Source of the DNA: Haematobacter missouriensis
GTDB taxonomy: Bacteria; Pseudomonadota; Alphaproteobacteria; Rhodobacterales; Rhodobacteraceae
Assembly: GCF_000740775.1 (NCBI RefSeq)
Contig: NZ_JFGS01000004.1
Location: 124,001-188,000 of the forward strand
Direction: 5' to 3'
DNA length: 64,000 bases
Shown: in pieces, positions 8,601 through 19,954 of the stretch
Layout: every line of letters begins with the position of its first letter
Position numbering within the stretch: the stretch's first letter is position 1
The notes under the pieces: generated by a model
Database searches by the model: none
Told to the model about the DNA's origin: nothing
What the model saw: the letters and a program-made list of their open reading frames with translations, nothing else
Program-made: the position numbers and the translations under genes

Positions 8601-11600
8601 ATGAACCTCGACCTCTCGCGCCGGGGCTTTCTCAAGCTGGCGGGCGCGGGTGTGGCGGCAACATCTCTCGGGGCATTGGGCTTCGGAGAAGCGGAAGCGG
8701 CGGTACGGGCGCATGTGCGACCCTTCAAGCTCGCTACGCTGACGGAGGTGCGAAATACCTGCACCTATTGTTCGGTGGCCTGCGGCATCCTGATCTATGC
8801 GAAGGGCGACGTCCGCAAGGGCGAGGCATCGGAAGTCATCCATATCGAGGGCGACGCCGACCATCCCACCAATCGTGGCACGCTCTGCCCGAAGGGTGCG
8901 GCGCTCAAGGATATCGTGAAGGCGCCGACCCGCCTGACCGAGCCGAAAATCCGCCGCCCGGGCTCGGATCGATTCGAGCCGATAAGCTGGAACGAGGCTC
9001 TCGACCGCATCGCCCGCGCGATGAAGGATGATCGGGACGCCAACATGGTCCTGACCAACGAGGTGGGCACTCCGGTCAATCGCTGGACGACGACCGGCTT
9101 TCTCGCCGCCTCCGCCACCACGAACGAAACCGCCTGGGCGACGCTGAAGGTCGTCAAGGGCTTGGGTATTGCAGGATTCGACAACCAGGCACGCGTCTGA
9201 CACGGCCCCACGGTGTCCAGTTTGGGCCCAACATTCGGCCGTGGCGCGATGACCAACTCCTGGACGGACATCCGCAATACCGACCTCGTGGTCGTCATGG
9301 GCGGCAACGCCGCTGAAGCGCATCCGTGTGGCTTCAAATGGGTGACCGAAGCCAAGGCGCATCGCGGCGCCAAGCTGATCGTCGTCGATCCGCGCTATAC
9401 ACGCACGGCCTCCGTGTCGGACTATTACGCGCCGATCCGGCCGGGCAGCGACATCGCCTTCCTGATGGGTTTGATCCGCTGGTGCATCGAGAACGACAAG
9501 GTCCAGTGGGAATATGTCCGCAACTTCACCAACTCCGCCTATCTGGTGAAGGAGGAGTTCGGCTGGTCCGAGGGACTTTTCACAGGCTATGACGAGGAAA
9601 AGCGGGATTACGACCGCTCGAGCTGGGATTACCAGATCGGGGATGACGGCTTCGCGCTGACCGATCCGACACTTCAGCATCCGCGCTCGGTCTGGCAGCT
9701 GCTCAAGGCGCATGTGGAGCCCTACACCCCGGAAATGGTGGAGCGGATCTGCGGTACGCCGAAGGAGCGGTTCCTTCACATCGCGGAAATGATCGGCGAG
9801 TGTTCCTCTCCCACCAAGACGATGACGTCGATGTATGCGCTCGGGTGGACGCAACATGCCAAGGGGTCGCAGAACATCCGCGGCATGGCGATGCTGCAAT
9901 TAATCCTGGGTAATATCGGGGTGCGCGGCGGCGGGATGAATGCGCTTCGCGGCCATTCCAACATTCAGGGTCTGACAGACATTGGGCTGATGTCCCACCT
10001 GCTGCCGGGCTATCTGAACATGCCGACGGAGAAGGAGGCAGACCTCGCCACATACATGTCCACGCGGGGCTTCAAGCCGCTCCGCCCCGGACAGACGAGC
10101 TATTGGCAGAACTACCGGAAATTCTTCGTCAGCCTCATGAAATCCATGTATGGCGATGCGGCGACGGCGGAGAACGAATGGGGCTACCAATGGCTGCCGA
10201 AGCTCGACGTGCCCTCTTACGATATCCTGCGGATGTTCGAGCTGATGAACGACGGGCGGGTGAACATCTATTTCTGTCAGGGGTTCAACCCGATCCTCGC
10301 CTTCCCCAACCGTGGCAAGACGACATCGGCACTCTCGAAGCTCAAGCTGCTCGTGACCATGGATCCCCTGGAGACGGAAACGTCGAGGTTTTGGGAAAAC
10401 CATGGCGATTTCAATGATGTGGATACGGCATCCATCCAGACGGAGGTAATTCAGCTTCCCAGTTCCTGCTTTGCAGAGGATGAGGGCTCGCTGACGAACT
10501 CCGGACGCTGGCTGCAATGGCACTGGCCGGCCCAGCAACCGCCCGGACAGGCCAAGCACGATACCTGGATTCTGGCGCAGCTCTACATCCGCATCCGGGA
10601 TCTCTATCGCGCGGAGGGTGGTGTCCTGCCGGAGCCGATCCTCAACCTGGACTGGCGCTATGCCGATCCGGGAGCACCGACGGCGGAAGAACTGGCCCGC
10701 GAAATGAATGGGCGGGCGCTGGTGGATCTTGCCGATCCGGCGGACCCGACCAAGATTCTCGTCCGGGCTGGGCAGCAGGTGCTGAACTTCAGCCAGCTCC
10801 GCGATGATGGGTCGACCTCGTCGGCGTGCTGGATCTATTCCGGTTGCTGGAACGAGCAGGGCAACAACATGGCCCGGCGCGACAATTCCGACCCGGATGC
10901 CACCGGCACCTATCTGAACTGGTCCTTTGCCTGGCCGCTGAACCGCCGAACGCTCTATAACCGCGCCTCGGCGGACATGCAGGGCAAGCCCTGGGATCCC
11001 ACGCGCAAGATCATCGAATGGGATGGGGCGAAATGGTCGGGCTACGACATACCGGATATCGGCGTCACGGCTGATCCTTCCATCGTGGGACCTTTCATCA
11101 TGAACCCGGAGGGATCGGCGCGGCTGTTCACCCGCGGGATGATGCGGGACGGGCCGTTCCCCACGCATATGGAGCCGTTTGAATCCCCGATCCCGAACGT
11201 GTTCAACGCGCGGATGCGGGGCAACCCGGTGGCGCGGGTGTTCCAGAACGACGTGGCGACCTTCGGCACGTCGGACGAGTTCCCCTTCGTCGCGACTTCC
11301 TACCGGCTGACGGAGCATTTCCACTACTGGACGAAGCACAACCGGATCAACGCCGCGTTGCAGCCCCAGTTCTTCGTGGAAATCTCTCAGCAGCTTGCCG
11401 ACGAACGCGGGATCCGTGCGGGAGGCTGGGTGCGGGTGTGGTCCAAGCGGGGCGAGGTGAAAGCCAAGGCGCTGGTGACCAAGCGGATCAAGCCCCTGAT
11501 CTGTGATGGCAAGACAGTGCATGTGGTCGGCATACCACTGCACTGGGGCTTTACCGGCGCGGCGCGCAAGGGCTTCGGCCCGAACTCGCTGACGCCATTC

Positions 11601-11696
11601 GTGGGGGATGCGAATGTCGAGACGCCGGAATTCAAGGCGTTCCTCGTGAATATCGAGCCCTCGACTGCTCCGGTGGATGGGAGACCCATGACATGA
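8601..11696 (+). CDS. fdnG: Formate dehydrogenase-N type, alpha subunit (selenoprotein)
   Basis: Catalytic molybdopterin subunit that oxidises formate to CO2 on the periplasmic side. The reading frame continues through an in-frame TGA at 9198-9200, read as selenocysteine (about residue 200). The context NQARV[21 protein letters not shown] is that of FdnG/FdoG, so the full product is about 1031 residues rather than a 199-residue fragment. The N-terminus has a Tat signal, [10 protein letters not shown]. It is followed by the [4Fe-4S] ligands in [15 protein letters not shown] and GTLCPKGA. It is the first gene of an operon continuing with fdxH, the cytochrome b subunit, fdhE, selA, selB and selC, which supply assembly and UGA decoding. 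Confidence 0.95.
9198..9243 (+). promoter_or_regulatory. Bacterial SECIS hairpin of fdnG
   Basis: Directly after the UGA a perfect 7-bp stem forms between CACGGCC (9201-9207) and GGCCGTG (9237-9243). An apical mini-helix GTCCA/TGGGC (one G-U pair) closes a 3-nt loop GTT. This is the layout of E. coli fdhF/fdnG SECIS elements, where SelB contacts a loop G-U. It lies within the coding sequence, as in other bacteria. Confidence 0.85.
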
Positions 11697-12679
11697 CCGA
11701 CAGTCCGAGAACCGCCGTCTCCAACCCGCCGGTGCAGCCAATGGAAGCGAACCTCGGTCCGGGCGACGTGATCCGCCGCTCGGCCACCCCCGCCTCCGAC
11801 CTGCCGCCGCCGACACGCCAGCTCACGCCCGTGGCCAAGCTCATCGACGTGTCGAAATGCATCGGCTGCAAGGCCTGCCAGTCCGCCTGCGCGGAATGGA
11901 ATGACACTCACCCAGAGATCGAGGAAAACACCGGCCACTACGAAAACCCGCATGACCTGACGCCCGAGATGTTCACGCTCATGCGCTTCACGGAGTGGGA
12001 AAATCCCGCGACGAATGAGTTGGAATGGCTGATCCGAAAGGATGGCTGCATGCATTGCGCCGACCCGGGGTGCCTGAAGGCCTGCCCCGCCCCCGGCGCG
12101 ATCGTACAATATTCCAATGGCATCGTGGATTTCATTCACGACAACTGCATTGGCTGCGGCTACTGCGTCACGGGATGCCCGTTCAACATCCCCCGGATCT
12201 CCAAGACCGACCACCGCTCCTACAAATGCACGCTGTGTTCGGACCGGGTGGCGGTTGGACAGGGCCCTGCCTGCGCCAAGGCCTGCCCGACGCAGGCCAT
12301 CGTCTTTGGCACGAAGGATGACATGGTTGCCCATGCGGAGGAGCGGATCGAGGATCTGAAATCCCGGGGCTACGACAATGCGGGTCTTTATGATCCGCAG
12401 GGTGTAGGCGGAACCCATGTGATGTATGTGCTCCACCATGCCGATCAGCCCTCGATCTATTCCAACCTCCCGACGGATCCGCAGATCTCTCCGGTGGTGA
12501 GCGGATGGAAGGGTCCGGCCAAGACAGCCGGCCTTGCCGTCATGGGGTTGGCGGCGGCGGGTGCGGCGCTGCACGGCCTGTTCGGCAAGGCGAACAAGGT
12601 CCACCCTGAGGATGAGGCGGAGGCAGAACGGCTGGTAAGAACGGGCACCACGCCTGCCGCGCCGGAGGAGCGGGGATGA
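11693..12679 (+). CDS. fdxH: Formate dehydrogenase beta subunit (iron-sulfur)
   Basis: Electron-transfer subunit carrying four [4Fe-4S] clusters between the catalytic and cytochrome b subunits. 328 residues. Ligand motifs are [50 protein letters not shown] and CTLCSDRVA...[10 protein letters not shown]. Near residue 270 a single hydrophobic segment ([19 protein letters not shown]) can serve as the C-terminal membrane anchor typical of FdnH/FdoH. The ATG overlaps the fdnG stop, and its own stop overlaps the ATG of a 24-codon micro-ORF. Confidence 0.93.
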   Translation: MTDSPRTAVSNPPVQPMEANLGPGDVIRRSATPASDLPPPTRQLTPVAKLIDVSKCIGCKACQSACAEWNDTHPEIEENTGHYENPHDLTPEMFTLMRFTEWENPATNELEWLIRKDGCMHCADPGCLKACPAPGAIVQYSNGIVDFIHDNCIGCGYCVTGCPFNIPRISKTDHRSYKCTLCSDRVAVGQGPACAKACPTQAIVFGTKDDMVAHAEERIEDLKSRGYDNAGLYDPQGVGGTHVMYVLHHADQPSIYSNLPTDPQISPVVSGWKGPAKTAGLAVMGLAAAGAALHGLFGKANKVHPEDEAEAERLVRTGTTPAAPEERG

Positions 12680-12750
12680 CCGTGTCACGCTTGCCGAGCT
12701 GGAGCAGGATCCTGGGCAGTTCGAAGTTGGCCGGGGAGGGTCGGCGATGA
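12676..12750 (+). CDS. 24-aa micro-ORF bridging the beta and gamma formate dehydrogenase genes
   Basis: ATG at 12676 overlaps the fdxH stop (ATGA), and its TGA overlaps the ATG of the cytochrome b gene at 12747 in the same way. The frame therefore exactly fills the gap between the two structural genes. The peptide begins [14 protein letters not shown], is basic, and has no membrane segment. It may serve only to pass ribosomes from fdxH to the gamma gene, or may be a real small protein; I recognise no homologue. It could also be coincidence, but two ATGA junctions in 75 nt argue for function. Confidence 0.4.
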   Translation: MTVSRLPSWSRILGSSKLAGEGRR

Positions 12751-13442
12751 GGAAGCCAAGGCGCGTCTATTCGCAATCCGGCGACCGCATCGAGGAGATC
12801 GGCCCTCCGGTGGAGGTCCGCCGCTATGGACCGGTCACCCGCGCGAACCACTGGATTACCGCGCTGTCGCTGATCCTGCTGCTGCTCTCAGGGCTGGCTC
12901 TGTTCCACCCGTCGCTGTTCTTCCTGACCGGGCTGTTCGGCGGCGGGCAGACGACACGCTGGATTCATCCGATCATCGGCATCATCCTGTTCGTGAGCTT
13001 CTTCATCCTGTTCTTTCGGCTCGTCCGGCTGAACCTGCCCCGGCGGGAGGATGTGGTCTGGGTCAGCCACATCAACGACCTGCTGAAGGACGAGGAGGAG
13101 AAGCTGCCGGAGCTTGGCAAATACAACGCCGGGCAGAAATTCATCTTCTGGGCGATGTCGGGCCTGATCGTGGTGCTGATCGTCACCGGCCTGATGATGT
13201 GGGAGCAATATACCGCGCATTTCGTCTCCATCCCTGTGCGGCGGGTCGCGACTCTGGTTCACGCGGTGGCGGCCGTTCTCATCATCTGTGTCTTCATCCT
13301 GCACGTTTATGCGGCCTTCTGGACGCGCGGCACGCTTTCCGCCATGACGCGTGGCACGGTGACCGGCGGATGGAGCTGGAAGCACCACCGCAAATGGCTG
13401 AAGGAGCTGGCTCGACGGAGGCAGAGCGATCCGGCAGAGTAA
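12747..13442 (+). CDS. Formate dehydrogenase gamma subunit (cytochrome b556)
   Basis: Membrane subunit that takes electrons from FdxH through b haems to quinone. 231 residues with four transmembrane segments: ITALSLILLLLSGLALF, WIHPIIGIILFVSFFILFF, a third at GLIVVLIVTGLMMW, and a fourth at TLVHAVAAVLIICVFILHVYA. Histidines in or near these helices (NHW, IHP, LVHA, LHVY) are the expected haem ligands. It sits third among the structural genes and its start overlaps the micro-ORF stop. A clear Shine-Dalgarno-like GGGAGGGT precedes the ATG. Confidence 0.9.
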   Translation: MRKPRRVYSQSGDRIEEIGPPVEVRRYGPVTRANHWITALSLILLLLSGLALFHPSLFFLTGLFGGGQTTRWIHPIIGIILFVSFFILFFRLVRLNLPRREDVVWVSHINDLLKDEEEKLPELGKYNAGQKFIFWAMSGLIVVLIVTGLMMWEQYTAHFVSIPVRRVATLVHAVAAVLIICVFILHVYAAFWTRGTLSAMTRGTVTGGWSWKHHRKWLKELARRRQSDPAE

Positions 13443-13497
13443 ACAGAGTAGAAGTAAACATATGTGAAGCCGTGGCCGGTCCGGCCCGGGAGGTAGA

Positions 13498-14424
13498 ATG
13501 TCCGACCCCAGCCTGAAACCTGACCCCTCCGTCATCGGGGGGATCAGCGTAGCCGCGTTCGTCCGCCCTCTGGATCCGGTGGCGGAGTTCCGTAAACGGG
13601 CGGAACGTTTTGCCTTCCTTGCGCAGTCCAGCGATCTGGGGGCGTTTCTCGATTTCCTTGCCGGTCTGACCGTTGTGCAGGCGGAGGTGGCAGAGCGTCT
13701 GCCCGCGCAGAAACCGCTGCCCGCCGAAGATATCGCCCGCGCCCGGCAGGCGGCGATGCCACCGATCGACCGGCTCGCCCTCATCGACAGTCCCGAGCTG
13801 GCGGAAACGCTGGAGGCGACGCTCACCGCGCTCCGCGACGTGGCGATGCCAGAGCAGGCCCGCGTGGCGCTGGAGGCCGTGATCGAGGCCGATGCCGATG
13901 CACGGCGCTGGCTCATCGCGAATGTGATGGCGGAGACAATACCGGAGGAAGCGGCGGCACCCCTTCTGCTGGTGGCCGTCGGTGTGCAGGTGCATCTTGC
14001 AAGACTGGCCGCAACGCTGGACGGCGCGGCGCTGGTGCCGATCCGTACAGGCGTCTGCCCTGCCTGCGGCGGACGGCCCAACATCTCCACCGTGGTGGGC
14101 ACGCCCGGGGCGGAGAATACACGCTATGCCCATTGCGCAAGCTGTGCGACGGCCTGGAACGAAGTGCGGGTGAAGTGCCTGTGCTGCGGGTCCACCAAGG
14201 GAATCGGCTACCGCACACTGGATGAGGGCGGCAAGACGGAGAAGGCATCCGTCCGGGCAGAGGTCTGCGACGAATGTCACCGCTGGGTGAAGATCCTCTA
14301 TCAGACGCTGAACCCGACGCTCGACCCGGTGGCGGATGATGTGGCGAGCCTCGGTCTCGACATCGCCCTTCAGGACAGCGAATGGCGGCGGGGTGCGTTC
14401 AACCCGCTGCTGTCCGGGTTCTGA
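13498..14424 (+). CDS. fdhE: Formate dehydrogenase accessory protein FdhE
   Basis: Cytoplasmic chaperone needed for maturation and Tat export of FdnG-type selenoenzymes. 308 residues from ATG 13498, preceded by GGGAGGTAGA. The C-terminal half shows the rubredoxin-like Cys pairs of the family: CPACGG, CASCATAWN, CLCCGS and CDECHRWVK. It lies between the structural genes and selA with 55 nt and 3 nt gaps, so it is part of the same transcription unit. No fdhD is present in the window. Confidence 0.93.
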   Translation: MSDPSLKPDPSVIGGISVAAFVRPLDPVAEFRKRAERFAFLAQSSDLGAFLDFLAGLTVVQAEVAERLPAQKPLPAEDIARARQAAMPPIDRLALIDSPELAETLEATLTALRDVAMPEQARVALEAVIEADADARRWLIANVMAETIPEEAAAPLLLVAVGVQVHLARLAATLDGAALVPIRTGVCPACGGRPNISTVVGTPGAENTRYAHCASCATAWNEVRVKCLCCGSTKGIGYRTLDEGGKTEKASVRAEVCDECHRWVKILYQTLNPTLDPVADDVASLGLDIALQDSEWRRGAFNPLLSGF

Positions 14425-14427
14425 GCC

Positions 14428-15807
14428 ATGGACATGCGCGGGCTGCGGGCCCTGCCCTCTGTCGATCGTCTGTTGGCCACCGCCACCGGCCGCGCCTTGC
14501 AAAAGGAGCACGGGCGGCAGCCGGTGACGGACGCGCTGCGCGCCCTGCTGGGTGAGGCGCGGGAGGCCGCCCTGCACGGGGCAGAAGTGCCTGCGGCGGA
14601 GGCGCTGCTGGACACGCTCGCCGAGCGGCTCCACGCGGCGGGGCGGAGCGCGCTCCGCCCGGTGCTGAACCTGACGGGGACGGTGCTGCACACCAATCTC
14701 GGCCGTGCCCTGCTGGCGGAGGAAGCGGTTCAGGCAGCGGCAGAGGCGATGCGGGCGCCCGCGGCGCTGGAACTCGACCTCTCCACCGGCAGACGGGGCG
14801 AGCGGGATGCGCATCTGCGACAGATGCTCTGTGAGCTGACCGGGGCGGAAGATGCGACCGTCGTCAACAATAATGCCGCCGCCGTGCTCATCACGCTCAA
14901 CACGCTGGGTGCGGGGCGGGAGGCGATCGTGTCACGCGGGGAGCTGATCGAGATCGGCGGGGCCTTCCGCATGCCGGACATCATGGAAAGCGCGGGCGTC
15001 CGGCTGCGCGAGGTGGGCACGACCAACCGCACGCATCTGCGGGATTACGAGCGCGCCATCACCGAGGCTGCGGGCATTGTGCTGAAGGTGCATCCCTCGA
15101 ACTACCGCATCGAAGGGTTCACCGCCTCCGTCGCCGCAGCGGAGCTTGCCCCGCTGGCCCGGCGATCAGGTATGCCGCTGGTCAATGACCTTGGCTCTGG
15201 CACGTTGATCGACATGGCGCGGCTCGGCCTGCCGCCGGAACCGACCGTGCGGGAGGCGGTGGCGGAGGGCGCGGATATCGTCACCTTCTCGGGCGACAAG
15301 CTGCTGGGCGGGCCGCAGGCGGGGTTCATTGTCGGGCGGGCCGATCTGATCGAGCGGATCAATCGCAACCCGCTGAAACGCGCACTCCGGCTCGACAAGA
15401 TACGCATTGCCGCGCTGGCGGCGACCCTTCGGCTTTATAGCGACAGCGCGCGCGCTGTGGAGCGGTTGCCGACCCTGCGCCTCCTGCGGCGAGGCGAGGC
15501 GGAAATCCGGGCGCAGGCGGAGCGGCTCTGCCCGCAGGTCGCGGCCTTTCTGCCCGAGGGGTTTCAGGCGGCGGTGACGGGGTGCGAGAGCCAGATCGGC
15601 TCCGGCGCCCTGCCCGTCGAGACGCTGGCCTCCGCCGGGTTGCGGCTCACCGGGCCGGACGGCAAGGCGCCGGAACGGCTGGCCGCGGCGCTCCGCGCGC
15701 TGGATCGGCCCGTGCTGGGCCGGATCGCCGACGGGGCGCTGATCCTCGATCTGCGCTGTCTGGAGGATGACGGCGCGCTGACCGACGCCATGGCGGGTCT
15801 GCGATGA
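14428..15807 (+). CDS. selA: L-seryl-tRNA(Sec) selenium transferase SelA
   Basis: PLP enzyme that converts Ser-tRNA(Sec) to Sec-tRNA(Sec) with selenophosphate. 459 residues, the normal length. Recognisable segments are LNLTGTVLHTNLGRA near residue 75, NNNAAAVLI, and the PLP-lysine region TFSGDKLLGGPQAGFIVG near residue 290. It follows fdhE by 3 nt, and its stop overlaps the selB ATG by 4 nt. Its selenium donor enzyme SelD is not encoded in the window and must be elsewhere. Confidence 0.96.
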   Translation: MDMRGLRALPSVDRLLATATGRALQKEHGRQPVTDALRALLGEAREAALHGAEVPAAEALLDTLAERLHAAGRSALRPVLNLTGTVLHTNLGRALLAEEAVQAAAEAMRAPAALELDLSTGRRGERDAHLRQMLCELTGAEDATVVNNNAAAVLITLNTLGAGREAIVSRGELIEIGGAFRMPDIMESAGVRLREVGTTNRTHLRDYERAITEAAGIVLKVHPSNYRIEGFTASVAAAELAPLARRSGMPLVNDLGSGTLIDMARLGLPPEPTVREAVAEGADIVTFSGDKLLGGPQAGFIVGRADLIERINRNPLKRALRLDKIRIAALAATLRLYSDSARAVERLPTLRLLRRGEAEIRAQAERLCPQVAAFLPEGFQAAVTGCESQIGSGALPVETLASAGLRLTGPDGKAPERLAAALRALDRPVLGRIADGALILDLRCLEDDGALTDAMAGLR

Positions 15808-17855
15808 TCGTTGGCACGGCGGGTCATATCGACCATGGCAAGACCGCGCTCGTCCGCGCTCTGACCGGCGTCGATACCGACCGGCTGAAGGAGGAGAAGG
15901 CCCGCGGCATCACCATAGACCTCGGTTTCGCCTATGCCGATCTGGGCGCGGGCGTCACGGGATTCGTCGATGTGCCGGGACATGAGCGGTTCGTTCATAC
16001 GATGGTGGCGGGTGCCGGGGGCATCGACATGGCCCTGCTTGTCATCGCCGCGGATGACGGGATCATGCCGCAGACGCGGGAGCATCTGGCGATCCTCGAC
16101 CTGCTGGGCATCCGGCGCGGCATCGTGGCGATCAGCAAATGCGACCTGGCGGAGGAGCCGCTGCTTGCCGCGCGACGGGCGGAGATCACCGCCCTGCTCG
16201 CACCCAGCGGGCTGGCGGGCGCGCAGATCCTCGCCGTATCGGCCCTGACCGGCAGCGGGATGGAGGAGTTGCGCCACGCGCTCATCCTTGCCGAAGCGGA
16301 AACGCAGACGCGCGCGGCGGAGGGGCGGTTCCGCATGACGGTGGACCGGAGCTTCACCCTGACCGGCGCGGGAACGGTGGTAACGGGAACCGTCCTGTCG
16401 GGCCGCGTGGCGCCGGGCGATACCGTCACGATCAGCCCCGCCGGCCTGTCCGGGCGGGTGCGGGGTGTCCATGCCCAGAACCGCGCGGCGGCAGAGGGGC
16501 GCGCGGGCCAGCGGTGCGCGGTGAACATCGCGGGCGACGGCATCTCACGCGAAGCGATCCACCGGGGGGACATGCTGATCGCCCCGGCCCTGCACGCGCC
16601 GACCCAGCGGATCGATGCCCGGATCCGCGTGCTGGGGGAGGAGCCGAAGCCGCTCGGCACATGGTTCCCCGCCCGCTTCCACTCCGGCGCGGCGGAGGCG
16701 GATGCGCGTATCGTCCCGCTCGATGGCCCCCTGCTGCCGGGAGCGTCCGGTCTGTGCCAGATCGTGCTCGACCGGCCGGTGGCGGCGACGGTGGGCGACA
16801 GCTTCATCCTGCGGGACGTGTCCGCGCGGCGGACAATCGGCGGCGGCAGGCTTCTCGACCCGCGCGCGCCGCAACGGCGGCGGAGCACGCCAGAGCGGCT
16901 GGCGTTGATCCGGGCGGCGGAAGCGGCGGATCCACTGGCGGCCATGCTGCTGACCGAGCCGGGGTTCGTCGCGGCGGAGACGTTCTTTCGGGACCGCGCC
17001 CTGCTGCCGGCGGAGACGGAGGCCGTGACAATCGGCAGCGGCGAGACGCGTGTCCTGATGCACCGCGAGCGGCGGGAGGCGCTTGTTACCGGGCTGATCG
17101 CGACGCTCGACGCATGGCACGCCGAGAACCCGGAGGCGCAGGGCATGGGGCGCGAGCGGCTGCGCCTCGCCCTGCCCGTCCGTTTGCCGAAGGAGCCGTT
17201 CCTTGCCTTTCTGCGGGACGAGGCGGAGGCAGGGCGTATCGTGCAGGACGGCGCTTTCCTGCGGCTTCCCGGCCATGAGATCCGGCTTGACCCCGCGGAT
17301 GCGGAGCTGCTGGAGCGGTGTCTGGCGGAACTGACGGGGCCTGCCCGCTTCCGCCCGCCCCGCGTCCGCGACCTTGCGGCGCAGTTCGGACTGGATGAGA
17401 GGGAAGTGCGGCGCGTCCTGAAGCTCGGCCAGAAGACCGGTCGTGTGGATCAGGTAGCTCATGATCACTTCTTCACGCGTGAGACGGTGGCCGAAATGGT
17501 CGCCATTGCGCAGGATGTGAGTGCCGCGTCACCCGACGGTTTCATCGCAGCGGCCTTCCGCGACCGGATGGACAATGGCCGAAAGGTCGCAATCCAGATA
17601 CTCGATTTCCTCGACCGGCACGGGGTCACCTTGCGGCGGGGTGATCTGCGACGTATCAATCCGCACAGGCTCGATCTTTTCGGGCCCCTGCCTGACAGAC
17701 TGCCTGACAGACTGCCGGGCACGCCGCCGCAGGCGCCGGAACGCGGAGGAGCATCGTCCCCGGTGGGGCGGCCGGACTTCAACTCCGGTTGGGGCAGCGA
17801 GCCTGTCCCGGGTGGGTTCGACTCCCATTCTCCTCCGCCATCCGACCGGACCTGA
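15804..17855 (+). CDS. selB: Selenocysteine-specific elongation factor SelB
   Basis: GTPase that brings Sec-tRNA(Sec) to the ribosome and binds the SECIS hairpin through its C-terminal winged helices. 683 residues if read to its stop. G-domain motifs are [29 protein letters not shown] and ISKCDL; winged-helix repeats run from about residue 430 to 625. The family homology ends around residue 625 ([15 protein letters not shown]). The remaining 57 or so codons include a 12-nt tandem duplication ([11 protein letters not shown]) and then read straight through the tRNA-Sec gene, ending 15 nt after it. The stop overlap with selA indicates coupling. Confidence 0.94.
   Translation: MIVGTAGHIDHGKTALVRALTGVDTDRLKEEKARGITIDLGFAYADLGAGVTGFVDVPGHERFVHTMVAGAGGIDMALLVIAADDGIMPQTREHLAILDLLGIRRGIVAISKCDLAEEPLLAARRAEITALLAPSGLAGAQILAVSALTGSGMEELRHALILAEAETQTRAAEGRFRMTVDRSFTLTGAGTVVTGTVLSGRVAPGDTVTISPAGLSGRVRGVHAQNRAAAEGRAGQRCAVNIAGDGISREAIHRGDMLIAPALHAPTQRIDARIRVLGEEPKPLGTWFPARFHSGAAEADARIVPLDGPLLPGASGLCQIVLDRPVAATVGDSFILRDVSARRTIGGGRLLDPRAPQRRRSTPERLALIRAAEAADPLAAMLLTEPGFVAAETFFRDRALLPAETEAVTIGSGETRVLMHRERREALVTGLIATLDAWHAENPEAQGMGRERLRLALPVRLPKEPFLAFLRDEAEAGRIVQDGAFLRLPGHEIRLDPADAELLERCLAELTGPARFRPPRVRDLAAQFGLDEREVRRVLKLGQKTGRVDQVAHDHFFTRETVAEMVAIAQDVSAASPDGFIAAAFRDRMDNGRKVAIQILDFLDRHGVTLRRGDLRRINPHRLDLFGPLPDRLPDRLPGTPPQAPERGGASSPVGRPDFNSGWGSEPVPGGFDSHSPPPSDRT
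17745..17840 (+). tRNA. selC: tRNA-Sec (UCA), embedded in the 3' end of selB
   Basis: A 96-nt tRNA with the acceptor 5' strand GGAGGAG and the 3' strand CTCCTCCGCCA, encoding G73 and CCA. The anticodon arm GGACTTCAACTCC has UCA in the loop. A long variable arm follows, and the T-arm is CGGGTGGGTTCGACTCCC. The order and size match bacterial selenocysteine tRNAs (compare E. coli selC). It reads in the same direction as selB and lies wholly inside the selB open frame, so the mature tRNA must be cut from, or transcribed separately from, the mRNA. Confidence 0.95.
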
Positions 17856-17954
17856 GCGTCACGTCGCGCAACGTTATTTCCCGCGGCTGTCCTTTGGGCT
17901 GGCGTTTTCCACAGGGAAGCGGTAATGCCGCCGCGATATTTCCGGGAAATGTAC

Positions 17955-19772
<1,818 letters not shown>

Positions 19773-19779
19773 GTGATAG

Positions 19780-19806
19780 AAAAGCCCCGCTTCTGCGGGG
19801 CTTTTT
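19780..19806 (+). terminator. Intrinsic terminator of typA
   Basis: Stem AGCCCCGC/GCGGGGCT with a TTCT tetraloop, followed by TTTTT, starts 11 nt after the typA stop. It is a canonical rho-independent terminator. Confidence 0.9.
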
Positions 19807-19954
19807 GCTATTTGGACCATCGCGCCGGCCCGGGGCACAAGTGACCGGAAGGATCAGCGCGGGCAGTTCGGATATATGCCCGATGCCGGCTCAAGGCTGA
19901 CGGACCAGCACCCTTTGCGACCCGATTATTTGCCTCCTTCTGTCCAGCGCCAGT

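Noticed and set aside
8601-9200. Short 199-codon protein ending before the TGA, treated as a separate gene
   Set aside because: The TGA is a selenocysteine codon with SECIS and matching family context; the frame continues to 11696.
7920-9899. Long open frame (659 codons) on the minus strand opposite fdnG
   Set aside because: It is the antisense shadow of the GC-rich fdnG gene and its spacer; no family motif, and fdnG is certain on the other strand.
9900-11816. 638-codon minus-strand frame opposite fdnG/fdxH
   Set aside because: Arg/His/Pro-rich shadow composition with no motif; the plus-strand genes account for the sequence.
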